Source: Candidatus Wallbacteria bacterium (GTDB taxonomy: Bacteria; Muiribacteriota; UBA6191; JACPRK01). Taken from it: a DNA stretch of 52,345 nt. Both the position numbers and the translations under genes were made by a program. The stretch spans positions 1 to 52,345 of the forward strand of contig JACPRK010000097.1 of the NCBI GenBank assembly GCA_016190005.1, written 5' to 3'. This document shows positions 35,770 to 43,135 of the stretch, piece by piece; the stretch's first letter is position 1, and every line of letters starts with the position of its first letter. Under the pieces are notes generated by a model, which ran no database searches, was not told the DNA's origin, and was given only the letters and a program-made list of their open reading frames with translations.

Positions 35770-36761
35770 AGGCCGCGGTCCGACAAGATCCCAGACACCT
35801 CGAGCGTCCGGTTCTTGGTGAGCTTGGTGTTGATGGTGACCCGTACGGTGATCTGCTGCAGAGTGATGCCCGGCGTGGAGGGGTCCGTGATCTCCTTGAC
35901 CCGGGTGACGCGGCTGAAGCCGGAGTACGCGGCCGGGTAGAGCTGGTACTCCCGGCCGTAGTAGCGCTTGTAGGCGCGCACGAACTTCTCCTGGACCGAC
36001 TCCGGGAACTGGGTCCTCTCCGTCAGCACGTCGCTGAAGTTCTCGTAGAAGTGCTTCTCGTTCTGTCCCAGCTTGGCCAGCGGGCCGAACTCGTCGAGGA
36101 AGATGTTGTCGGTCAGCCGCCGGCCGTGGACGTAGACTTCCCAGTCGCCCCGGACGGCGCGCACCGGCATGACGCGCAGCTCCTCGAGGCGCTCACGCGC
36201 CAGGTTGAAGGCTATGAGGTACTCACGGTTCTTCACGGCGCCCATCCAGCCGGTGCGGAGCACGTCGAGGAAGGGACCGATGAAGATGGCGAAGAGCGTC
36301 ATCGCCAGCAGGATGCTGATGAACGTGAATCCGCCCGACGACCGTCTGAGCGAGCGCGTCATCTGGGCGATGCCGGTGCCGCCGATGGCTGCCACGCCGG
36401 CGAGTGCGGCCGCGGCGAACGCCCAGGAGAAACCGAACCATAGGAGCGCTGTGCTCCAGATGAGGATGAGGACCAGCTCCACGAGCATGTACCTGGGCGA
36501 GAACGGCGTACGGCAGTGGCGGCACCGGCCGCGCAGGAAGACGTACGAGAGCACGGGCACCAGGTCGGGCACCTCCAGAACGTGGTTGCAGTTGGGGCAG
36601 TGGGAACGCGGGAAGACGATCGATTCGCCTCGAGGGATGCGCCAGATGCAGACGTTGAGGAAGCTGCCTACGAGCCCGGCGAAGATGGCGACGAACGGCA
36701 GCTGCGCCAGCGCCGGCAGGTCGGCGAACGCCTGCAGTCCCTGGAGCACGTCGGGGAACAT
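35766..36761 (-). CDS. Fusion of prepilin-peptidase N-terminal (zinc/methylase) domain to a pseudopilin
   Basis: The 331-residue product begins like a prepilin peptidase: a membrane segment (about 21-38) ending VGSFLNVCIWRIPRGES, then CPNC (55-58) and CRHC (80-83), and two further membrane helices (about 91-127). The peptidase core with its catalytic aspartates is absent. Instead, after a basic SLRRSSG stretch, a prepilin-like site appears, G144|FTFISILLAMTLFAIF, then a roughly 187-residue pseudopilin body. Position +5 is Ser, not Glu, as in some tip pseudopilins such as GspK. Topology fits: three segments leave the chain in the cytoplasm where a prepilin leader must be. The full PilD at 9264 could release the pseudopilin. 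The frame is uninterrupted. Confidence 0.87.
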   Translation of the reverse strand: MFPDVLQGLQAFADLPALAQLPFVAIFAGLVGSFLNVCIWRIPRGESIVFPRSHCPNCNHVLEVPDLVPVLSYVFLRGRCRHCRTPFSPRYMLVELVLILIWSTALLWFGFSWAFAAAALAGVAAIGGTGIAQMTRSLRRSSGGFTFISILLAMTLFAIFIGPFLDVLRTGWMGAVKNREYLIAFNLARERLEELRVMPVRAVRGDWEVYVHGRRLTDNIFLDEFGPLAKLGQNEKHFYENFSDVLTERTQFPESVQEKFVRAYKRYYGREYQLYPAAYSGFSRVTRVKEITDPSTPGITLQQITVRVTINTKLTKNRTLEVSGILSDRGL

Positions 36762-36771
36762 GGGGCGGGTT

Positions 36772-37485
36772 TCAGGTGGCGCAGAGCACCAGGACCTGCC
36801 GCTCCACGGCGGCGAAGAGCGGTGAGAACAGCCCCGCCATGAGCAGCACCAGGCCGACGATGCTGATCAGCATCTGATTCTGGCGGTAGGCGACGAGCTG
36901 GCGCCCGGAGAGCGCCCGCTCCAGCAGATGAGAACCGTCCAGCGGCGGGATCGGCAGCAAGTTGAACACGGCCAGCACGGCGTTGAGGATGGCGCTGGAG
37001 AGCAGCAGAAACTTGAGCGCCTGCTTCCAGAGAGGCCACCAGGACGTCGTGGCCATCATGAGGTCGGGGAAGAGCTCACGGACGGCCAGGATAGAGGCGG
37101 CGCAGAGCGCCAGGTTCATCGCCGGCCCCGCCAGGGCGACGAGGATCGAGTCCCGATCGGGCCGGCGGAAATAGGCCGGATTCGTGAGTACCGGTTTCGC
37201 GAAGCCGAAGTTGACCACGAAGATGAGCAAGGTGCCGAGGGGATCGAGATGGGCGCGCGGGTCGAGGGTCAAGCGGCCCGTCATGCGGGGGGTGGGATCG
37301 CCCAGCCGGGTGGCGACGAAGGCATGGGCGAACTCGTGAAGGCTGATCGCGACGACGAAGACGGCCACCTGCAAGGCCAGCTCGAGCGCGGCCGTCCCCA
37401 GCGGCACTCCCCGGGGCGTTCGTTGCAGGAAGCTCCAGACGAGAAGAAGCAGCCCCACCTGGATCATCCGGTTGCGGTCCATCAC
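36772..37485 (-). CDS. Site-2-type (M50) membrane metalloprotease
   Basis: The roughly 237-residue membrane protein has the zinc motif HEFAH in VVAISLHEFAHAFVATRLGD and the third ligand region NLLPIPPLDGSHLL, the M50 NxxPxxxLDG signature. It belongs to the short bacterial group without PDZ domains, which cleaves substrates within the membrane. Several membrane helices flank the motifs. The GTG at 37485 begins MMDRNRMIQVGLLLLVW and lies seven bases after a TAAAAT hexamer. Longer starts at 37494 or 37524 lack ribosome binding sites. It is 10 bp upstream of the methylase-pseudopilin gene, so it may be co-transcribed with the pseudopilin genes. Confidence 0.87.
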   Translation of the reverse strand: MMDRNRMIQVGLLLLVWSFLQRTPRGVPLGTAALELALQVAVFVVAISLHEFAHAFVATRLGDPTPRMTGRLTLDPRAHLDPLGTLLIFVVNFGFAKPVLTNPAYFRRPDRDSILVALAGPAMNLALCAASILAVRELFPDLMMATTSWWPLWKQALKFLLLSSAILNAVLAVFNLLPIPPLDGSHLLERALSGRQLVAYRQNQMLISIVGLVLLMAGLFSPLFAAVERQVLVLCAT

Positions 37486-37492
37486 GAAAATC

Positions 37493-37498
37493 ATTTTA
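37493..37498 (-). promoter_or_regulatory. -10-like element placed for a leaderless M50 protease mRNA
   Basis: TAAAAT on the minus strand ends seven bases before the GTG at 37485. Confidence 0.45.
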
Positions 37499-37543
37499 CC
37501 ATCGGCGGCGCGCCACCGTGGCACACGGCAGGCGAAGCGGCTG

Positions 37544-37572
37544 TTGACTCCCGGAGCGGCGCCGGATAAACT
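37544..37572 (+). promoter_or_regulatory. Promoter of tRNA-Arg
   Basis: TTGACT (37544-37549), an exact 17-base spacer, then TAAACT (37567-37572). A small perfect hairpin (CCGGCGA/TCGCCGG) lies in the predicted leader before the tRNA. Confidence 0.65.
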
Positions 37573-37609
37573 CTCGCACTGTCCGGCGATCCGTCGCCGG
37601 GAGGGGTGC

Positions 37610-37684
37610 GGGCCCTTAGCTCAACGGATAGAGCGTCGGCCTCCGGAGCCGTAGATAGGCGTTCGATTCGCCTAGGGCCCACCA
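37610..37684 (+). tRNA. tRNA-Arg (anticodon CCG)
   Basis: The cloverleaf can be drawn by eye. The acceptor stem is GGGCCCT with AGGGCCC, the D stem GCTC/GAGC, the anticodon loop CTCCGGA (CCG, reading CGG), and the T arm AGGCG-TTCGATT-CGCCT. Discriminator A and CCA are encoded. The top pair of the anticodon stem is a T-T mismatch. It is 75 nt including CCA. Confidence 0.93.
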
Positions 37685-37698
37685 CGCCCGCGCGCGGC

Positions 37699-37944
37699 TC
37701 AGGAGCGCAGCTGGCGTCCCGAAGCTGCGATGCCGCCCTCATCGGCGGCGCTGGCGACGAACTCACTGGCGTCCGCCCCCCGGAACTCGAAGCCCAACCG
37801 CTCGGCGTTGGCCTGGAAGAGCAACTCGATTCCTTCCCCGGTCCGCATCGTCGTGGCGTGCGCCGTCAGCGCAATGAACGCCAGAATCAGGGTCCACTCG
37901 ACCATCCCCTGTCCCCTGCGATTGGCATGGCTTGTTCGACTCAT
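37699..37944 (-). CDS. Flp/TadE-like small pilin subunit
   Basis: The 81-residue product starts after AGGAGGAAG at ideal spacing. The N-terminus MSRTSHANRRG|QGMVEWTLIL fits a class IVb (Flp-type) prepilin: a basic leader, Gly at the cleavage site, Glu at +5 and a hydrophobic segment (WTLILAFIALTA). A short hydrophilic tail follows. Flp pilins are about 50-80 residues, so the size fits. No Tad genes (tadA, tadB, rcpA) are near. It could be a Flp-like fibre subunit or a minor pilin processed by the PilD at 9264. A gene 30 bp upstream encodes a membrane protein that may be partnered with it. Confidence 0.65.
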   Translation of the reverse strand: MSRTSHANRRGQGMVEWTLILAFIALTAHATTMRTGEGIELLFQANAERLGFEFRGADASEFVASAADEGGIAASGRQLRS

Positions 37945-37974
37945 GGGAACTTCCTCCTGGTGACGCTTGCGTTG

Positions 37975-38646
37975 TCAGAGTCGCTTCCACCTTGGCGCGA
38001 GGAAGCAGAACGTGTCGACGACCCAGCGGCCGTCCTCTCGTAGCAGCTCGAAGAAGCCCTGCGCTTGGCCCTTCTCGAAGGTGACGTTGTAGTGCAAGTC
38101 GCACTGGCGGCTGGTCCAGGCCGGCGTCGCCCGTGTCAGTTCGAAGCCAACGACCCGTCCCAGCTTCGACTCGAGCAGCTGGATGTCCCGCGCGAACCGG
38201 TCGGGCGGTTCGACCTCCTTGAGCCAGGAGCTGAAGTACTTGTCGCGACCAGCGCCCCAGCTCTCGTGCGAGGCGGCCTCGAGGAACCCGCGGGCGACAC
38301 TACCGGCGGCGGTCGCTGTGGCACGCTCGAGCCAGCCGAGGGTAAGCGCGGAGGCCAGGATGGCCGCGGCGGCGACCCGGGCGGCGCGCCCGAGCTGGCG
38401 CCGTAGCTGCCAGCCACGCCTCACCGAAGCAGCTGTATCGGGCTCGAGACGGGCAGCGCGTGCCTCGGCGCAGTTGGACGCGGTTTGCAATGCGTCGGCA
38501 CTCCTGGCGCGGGCCTCGCGCTGGATTCGGCGGTGTTGCGCGTTTGCGCGGATGCGACTGATCTCCTCGAAGAGGCTCCGGCGCTTGTGGCGCTGTTCGA
38601 AATCCGGACGGCCCATCGGCTCTGCTGTCATGCCTCGGGTGCTCAT
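37975..38646 (-). CDS. Membrane-anchored protein of unknown function
   Basis: The ATG at 38646 follows GAAGGAAGG and gives 223 residues; the frame extends to 38742 without a ribosome binding site. The Arg-rich cytoplasmic N-terminal 90 residues (FEQRHKRRSLFEEISRIRAN) lead to one membrane helix (about 97-113) and an outer domain of about 105 residues. That domain ends LHYNVTFEKGQAQGFFELLR and DGRWVVDTFCFL. It resembles the small NTF2/cystatin-like domains that end in a GxW-V strand, but no family was recognised. It lies 30 bp upstream of the Flp-like pilin gene and is probably co-transcribed, suggesting a role in assembling or anchoring that subunit. Confidence 0.6.
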   Translation of the reverse strand: MSTRGMTAEPMGRPDFEQRHKRRSLFEEISRIRANAQHRRIQREARARSADALQTASNCAEARAARLEPDTAASVRRGWQLRRQLGRAARVAAAAILASALTLGWLERATATAAGSVARGFLEAASHESWGAGRDKYFSSWLKEVEPPDRFARDIQLLESKLGRVVGFELTRATPAWTSRQCDLHYNVTFEKGQAQGFFELLREDGRWVVDTFCFLAPRWKRL

Positions 38647-38865
38647 CGTCTGCCTTCCTTCGTCCCGGAGTTCCTTTGCTGTAGCCATCTTTTGCGTCTT
38701 CGTCCGCTCGGCTTTCCGCGCGGGTCGCCCTCCAAGAGGCAAGGAGGATGCCAGCGGCTCAGCGAGCCTAACGAACGCCGGAATGACGAAGTGCCCCGAG
38801 GCACGCAGGCCAAAGGTGCCCCGGGGGTTCTGAGTGGCAATGGGCCGAAAAGCCCGTCGCTGACG

Positions 38866-40167
38866 TCAGTTCTGATAGAGCTGGTTCAGGGCGTCCTGGG
38901 CAGAGCGCCGCACGTCGTCGGCGTGGCCGGAATCGGCCAGCACGGCCTCGAGGATCTCTTCGGCGCGGCGCTGACCGCGGCCAATGCGGGCCAGGCCCCG
39001 GATCGCCTCGATGCGCGCCTGGCGGTCGAAGGACTGGCCGCGAAGAGGCAGAGCAAGGACCTCGACGGCGTCAGCAGCGGCCGACTCGCCCAGCCGGGTA
39101 GCGGCCTGGGCTGCGCGGATCTGTACGCGGTCAGCGTGGCCCGAGTTTCGGAACACGTTTGAGATGGCCTGCAGCGCCTCGCGGGCATTGGATGCGGGTG
39201 AAGCGGCCAGCATGTTCAGGATGCTCAGGCGGACGTCGATCGGGTTGGCGGTGTGCTGCAGGACGCGACCGAAGGCCGAGATGGCCGACATAGAGAAGCG
39301 GCCGATGAACGCGATCGCCTCCACGGCGGCGAGCTGGACCCGATCGCTGTGTCCGGTGTTCAAGACGCATTGCGTCAGACCGCGGACACCTTCCTCTCGG
39401 GCCTGCGGGTCCCGCAACTGCAGCATCGAGGAGATGGTGCGGAGGCGAACCTCGATCGGGCGGCTAGTGTCGGCCAGGACGCGGGAGAGAAGCTGCACGG
39501 CGGGGACGCTGTCGCCGCCGATCGCCGCGACGGCGTCGACGGCCTCATGCTGCACGGAGTCACCGTGGCCGGTGTTGTTGATGACGCCGGCGAGCGCCTC
39601 CAGTGCGTCTTGCTCGGTTCCTGGGCCGGTGATCTGGCGCAATGCGCGGATCGCCTCGATGCGGATGGCCATCGGGTTGCCCGTATGGCGCAGCAGCCCG
39701 GCCACCACGCGCGGCGCGGTGCGGCTGCCGAAGCCGATCTCCTTGATGGCGAGCACGGCCGCGCGCTGGACGGATTCCCCGTGGGCGGTGCTGGCCAGCA
39801 CCTGGCCGATAGCGCTGACGGCCTGCTCGCGTGCCATCGGGCCCATGGCGCCCTGGCTCGCGATGGTCCGGATCGTCTGGATGCGCTGGTCCATGGAGAG
39901 CTGCGTGCCGGCGAGCTGAGGCGCCATCGCACGGATGCGGGCGATTGCGCGCTCCTCGTCCGGACCTCCGGCGCCCGTCCCGGTCCCGTGATCGAGCGGC
40001 CGCGGCGGCTGCTTCAGCAGCACGACGACCTTGATCACCTCCGCCTTCAGCACGGTGAAGACCGCCGGGTCGAGCCGGTCGAGCGTCAGCTCGGAGGCGG
40101 CGAGGGCGTTGCCGGTGAGCAGGAAGGCGCACGCGAGCGCGAGCAGGCCGAATCGCTGGATGAGCAT
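38866..40167 (-). CDS. Exported HEAT-repeat protein with a 72-residue double repeat
   Basis: The 433-residue product has a signal peptide (MLIQRFGLLALACAFLLTGN, cleavage near ALA|AS at about residue 23). From residue 100 it is built of HEAT repeats alternating between two types. One has a GHxDxVQ-type loop, with the His at positions 129, 201, 273, 344 and 415. The other has an NPIDVRL-type loop at about 164, 236, 308 and 380. The pair repeats every 71-72 residues with unusual regularity. The ending QDALNQLYQN closes the solenoid. GAGAGGAAA precedes the ATG. A periplasmic or surface protein-binding scaffold is inferred; no catalytic motif is seen. Confidence 0.8.
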   Translation of the reverse strand: MLIQRFGLLALACAFLLTGNALAASELTLDRLDPAVFTVLKAEVIKVVVLLKQPPRPLDHGTGTGAGGPDEERAIARIRAMAPQLAGTQLSMDQRIQTIRTIASQGAMGPMAREQAVSAIGQVLASTAHGESVQRAAVLAIKEIGFGSRTAPRVVAGLLRHTGNPMAIRIEAIRALRQITGPGTEQDALEALAGVINNTGHGDSVQHEAVDAVAAIGGDSVPAVQLLSRVLADTSRPIEVRLRTISSMLQLRDPQAREEGVRGLTQCVLNTGHSDRVQLAAVEAIAFIGRFSMSAISAFGRVLQHTANPIDVRLSILNMLAASPASNAREALQAISNVFRNSGHADRVQIRAAQAATRLGESAAADAVEVLALPLRGQSFDRQARIEAIRGLARIGRGQRRAEEILEAVLADSGHADDVRRSAQDALNQLYQN

Positions 40168-40295
40168 CGTGGATTTCCTCTCTCGAAGCCGGAGCCGGCC
40201 GGCGGACGACCGGCCCTCCGCATGATTCCTACCGGGGCAGAGGGCGCCGGGTTGCGTGGTCTAGCTCGTCCCTCCATTTCGCGGCCACCGTTGCA

Positions 40296-40324
40296 TTTAC
40301 TTGAGGGCGAAGTCGTGCTAAACT
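40296..40324 (+). promoter_or_regulatory. Promoter of tRNA-Ala
   Basis: TTTACT (40296-40301), a 17-base spacer, then TAAACT (40319-40324). The -10 is identical to that of the tRNA-Arg promoter. The tRNA begins 14 bases after it. Confidence 0.55.
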
Positions 40325-40338
40325 TCGTGCCCTGACGT

Positions 40339-40414
<76 letters not shown>

Positions 40415-40418
40415 GCAT

Positions 40419-40452
40419 CGGAAGCGGGCCGAAAGGTCCGCTTCCGTCCTTT
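40419..40452 (+). terminator. Terminator after tRNA-Ala
   Basis: A 12-bp stem (40419-40430 with 40435-40446, one G-T pair) with a GAAA tetraloop, followed by TCCTTT. Confidence 0.75.
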
Positions 40453-40463
40453 GTGGCGCGCCC

Positions 40464-41177
40464 TCAAGTCGCGGGCGACGGGGCGGCGTCGTAGGCGATC
40501 GGGTCGGAGACGCCGGCGTCTCTGAACCCCTTCAGCCGGAGCTTGCAGCTGTCGCAGCGTCCGCAGGCCAGGCCGGAGGCCGACGGATCGTAGCAGCTAT
40601 GGGTGAGCGAGAAATCGACCCCCAGCTGGAGCCCCTTGCGGATGATGTCGGCCTTGGCCATCCGGATCAACGGAGTGTGGATGGTATAGCGGCTCCTGCC
40701 CTCGATGCCCTCTCGCGTGGCGAGGTTCGCCATCGTCTCGAAAGCGGCGATGTACTCGGGGCGGCAGTCGGGGTAGCCGCTGTAGTCGATGGCGTTGACG
40801 CCGATGAAGATGTCCTGCGCCCGGAGCACCTCGGCCCAGGCCAGGGCGAAGGAGAGGAAGATTGTGTTGCGGGCCGGGACGTAGGTGACGGGGATTCCGG
40901 CGGCCATTTCGGCGGTTTCCCGATCCTTGGGGACGCCCAGGTCGGCCGTGAGGGCGCTGCCGCCGAAGGTGCGGAGATCGAAGGCGGCAACAACGTGCTC
41001 CAGGGCGCCGTGCGCCCGGGCGACGGCTCGGGCGCGCTCGATCTCGATGCGGTGCCGCTGGCCGTAGCTGAAGCTCAAGGCATGGCAGGCGAAGCCCGAC
41101 TCGCGCGCCATCGCCAGGCAAGTCGTGGAGTCGACTCCTCCGCTGAGGAGCACGACTGCTCTTTTCTGATCGATCAT
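40464..41177 (-). CDS. queC: 7-cyano-7-deazaguanine synthase QueC
   Basis: QueC converts 7-carboxy-7-deazaguanine, ammonia and ATP to preQ0 in queuosine synthesis. The PP-loop [13 protein letters not shown] is near the N-terminus, followed by [12 protein letters not shown] and [17 protein letters not shown]. The zinc-binding cysteines are in the C-terminal [21 protein letters not shown]. The 237-residue length is normal. GAGGAG precedes the ATG, and queE ends 7 bp upstream, so the two successive enzymes of the pathway are co-expressed. QueD and FolE are not in the window. Confidence 0.96.
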   Translation of the reverse strand: MIDQKRAVVLLSGGVDSTTCLAMARESGFACHALSFSYGQRHRIEIERARAVARAHGALEHVVAAFDLRTFGGSALTADLGVPKDRETAEMAAGIPVTYVPARNTIFLSFALAWAEVLRAQDIFIGVNAIDYSGYPDCRPEYIAAFETMANLATREGIEGRSRYTIHTPLIRMAKADIIRKGLQLGVDFSLTHSCYDPSASGLACGRCDSCKLRLKGFRDAGVSDPIAYDAAPSPAT

Positions 41178-41184
41178 CCCGGGT

Positions 41185-41832
41185 TCACACTCCTCGGACG
41201 TCGGGCCCCCAGATGTGTTTGTGGAGCTGCAGCTGGAGCCTCACGGGCAGGCCGGATTCGAGCACCCAGGCTGCCAGCTCGGAGGCCGCCAGCCGGCCGT
41301 GGACCGGGGAGAAGAGGACGCTGCCGGCGAAGCCGCCGAGCCGCTCGCGGACGCATGCGGCGGCCCAGTCGAAGTCCGCGCGGTCGGCGACGACGAACTT
41401 GACCTCGTCGGCGGCCGTGAGGACGGCGAGGTTCGGGTAGCGGTTCCGAGCGCATTCGCCGCTCCCGGGGCACTTGACGTCGACGATCCGGGCAACGCGC
41501 GGGTCGACACCGGAGATGTCGACGTGGCCGCCGGTTTCGAGCAGCACCTGCTTGCCCCGGTCGGCCAGCGCGCGCATCAGCTCCAGAGAGCCGGGCTGCA
41601 GAAGCGGCTCCCCGCCGGTGAGCTCGACCAGGTCGCAAGGGTGGCGCTCGACGGCCGCCAGGATCTCGTCCACCGTGAGCTTGCGGCCTTCATGGAAAGC
41701 GTACTCGGTGTCGCACCAGGAGCAGCGCAGGTCGCAGCCTGTCAGCCTGACGAAGACGCACGGCATTCCCATGCGTGAGGATTCGCCCTGGATGCTGTAG
41801 AAGATCTCGTTGACGGTGAGCCGCGTCGGCAA
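41185..41832 (-). CDS. queE: 7-carboxy-7-deazaguanine synthase QueE
   Basis: This radical SAM enzyme forms the deazaguanine ring from 6-carboxytetrahydropterin. The cluster motif [15 protein letters not shown] has the CxxxCxxC spacing. The N-terminal [21 protein letters not shown] and the glycine-rich [12 protein letters not shown] are family hallmarks. The 215-residue product ends [16 protein letters not shown], as is usual. The start codon is TTG at 41832, five bases after AGGAGGGC, a clear case of a non-ATG start. It is co-transcribed with queC. Confidence 0.95.
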   Translation of the reverse strand: MPTRLTVNEIFYSIQGESSRMGMPCVFVRLTGCDLRCSWCDTEYAFHEGRKLTVDEILAAVERHPCDLVELTGGEPLLQPGSLELMRALADRGKQVLLETGGHVDISGVDPRVARIVDVKCPGSGECARNRYPNLAVLTAADEVKFVVADRADFDWAAACVRERLGGFAGSVLFSPVHGRLAASELAAWVLESGLPVRLQLQLHKHIWGPDVRGV

Positions 41833-41888
41833 GTTCGCCCTCCTGGCGAGGCGCGAATTCTACTACGGGAGAGCGCGGGGCGCCAGCT

Positions 41889-43091
41889 TCAGCGCCAGGA
41901 GCGGCCCGTGACAATCGTGGAGATAGCCTTTCCGGCGGCGTTCTCGAAGCGCCAGGCGACGAAGCGGGCCGGGTCGGCGAAGAAGCAGTCGTTCACCCAG
42001 GCGGGGTAGTCGGTGTCGACCCAGGCCCAGGGCGGGTTGGCGGCGTCCGGCGTGTGACTGTCGCCCGCGAAGGCGGCCCGGCCGGCCTTCTGGCTCCAGG
42101 TTTCGCTCCGGTGGCCCGGGGCGCGCTTCCAGCTCTCCCAGAGGAGGCTCATCGGCACCAGAGCGTAGTCCTGGCGGCCCGCGCTGGCGCTTCCGTCCGA
42201 GGCGTACTCATAGACGGTGCCATCTCCCTTCTTGCCGTCGAACTTGGTCTTGGAGCGCGAGCCGTAGTTGCCGTGCCCCTTGGCCTCGATGAAGACGCAG
42301 GGCCGCCCGGCGTCCATCGCGATCTCGGCGTCGATGGTCTCGCGCTTCTTGCCGTCGGACTCGATGGACCGGTTCACTCCCTTGGGTCCGTACTGCCAGA
42401 AGTGGTTGTGCGCCTGCGTGTCCATCAGCTCGAGCCGGCCCCAGGGGCCGCCCTCCTTGCGAATGGTCAAGAGCGCACCCTCCAGGTCGTTCTCGTGTTC
42501 GCCGTCGCCCTTTCCGCGTAGGGACTGGATCGGGTCGTAGACCAGCGTCTTGGCCAGCCCGCGCAGACCGTGGGAGTCGTCCCAGTCCCGGGGATGGTAG
42601 AAGGCGTAGCCGACAAAGTAATGCGTGGGAGTCTCGACCACCCACCAGTAAGCGACCGCTGTCTGGGCCAGCGACTTCAGGACCGGCGAGCGCCAGCTCT
42701 CCAGGTTCTCCCAGTTGTTGCGCGTGTTCCAGTCGCCGTCGTAGTCGACCGGCGTGAGCCAGTCGGCCGCGGTGTTTGTGTCGTCGGTGTCCTGGAGGAC
42801 CACGGGTGCCCAGTGGGCCGCTATCCTGGCATAGCGGCTGGTCTCGGGCTCGACGGCCGGCGCGCCGCCGGCGGCGTGGTCAGCGTAGAGGACGTCCCCG
42901 GCGATGACGAGGTCGCGGCCCGACTTCGGCTGGCCGGCCGCATCATAGACGGTCGCGGCCCCGCGCACCCTGAGCCGCTCGGCCCCCGGAAACTTGTGCT
43001 TCCTGAGGTCGGCGGCGGCGGCGGGCACCGTGAGCACAGTCGCTAGCTGCAGCAGGGAGAGGCCGGTGAGCAGGCGCGCGTGAGTTCGCAT
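41889..43091 (-). CDS. Exported protein of unknown function with HENDxEG motif
   Basis: The ATG at 43091 gives 400 residues with a signal peptide (RLLTGLSLLQLATVLTVPAAAA). The mature protein is rich in Trp, Tyr, His and Asp. Conserved-looking segments are ARIAAHWAPVVLQDTDD, YFVGYAFYHPRDWDDSHG, HENDLEGALLTIRKEGG, QAHNHFW and FIEAKGHGNYG. The His/Asp/Glu-rich pattern (HPRDWDD, HENDLEG) resembles metal sites and loosely recalls the GHRHDWE heptapeptide of NPP1-type secreted proteins, but the sequence differs and I do not assign that family. The C-terminus includes WAWVDTDYPAWVNDCFFAD. It lies between queE and a coiled-coil membrane protein gene. A secreted metal-dependent enzyme or toxin-like fold is possible. 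Confidence 0.6.
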   Translation of the reverse strand: MRTHARLLTGLSLLQLATVLTVPAAAADLRKHKFPGAERLRVRGAATVYDAAGQPKSGRDLVIAGDVLYADHAAGGAPAVEPETSRYARIAAHWAPVVLQDTDDTNTAADWLTPVDYDGDWNTRNNWENLESWRSPVLKSLAQTAVAYWWVVETPTHYFVGYAFYHPRDWDDSHGLRGLAKTLVYDPIQSLRGKGDGEHENDLEGALLTIRKEGGPWGRLELMDTQAHNHFWQYGPKGVNRSIESDGKKRETIDAEIAMDAGRPCVFIEAKGHGNYGSRSKTKFDGKKGDGTVYEYASDGSASAGRQDYALVPMSLLWESWKRAPGHRSETWSQKAGRAAFAGDSHTPDAANPPWAWVDTDYPAWVNDCFFADPARFVAWRFENAAGKAISTIVTGRSWR

Positions 43092-43135
43092 CGACCCATC
43101 ACTATGCACCGGCCGCCTACGAGTTTGGACGGACT

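Noticed and set aside
33256..35940. 894-codon plus-strand frame
   Set aside because: Antisense shadow of the FHA-GAF-AAA+ gene and of the start of the next pseudopilin gene; biased composition only.
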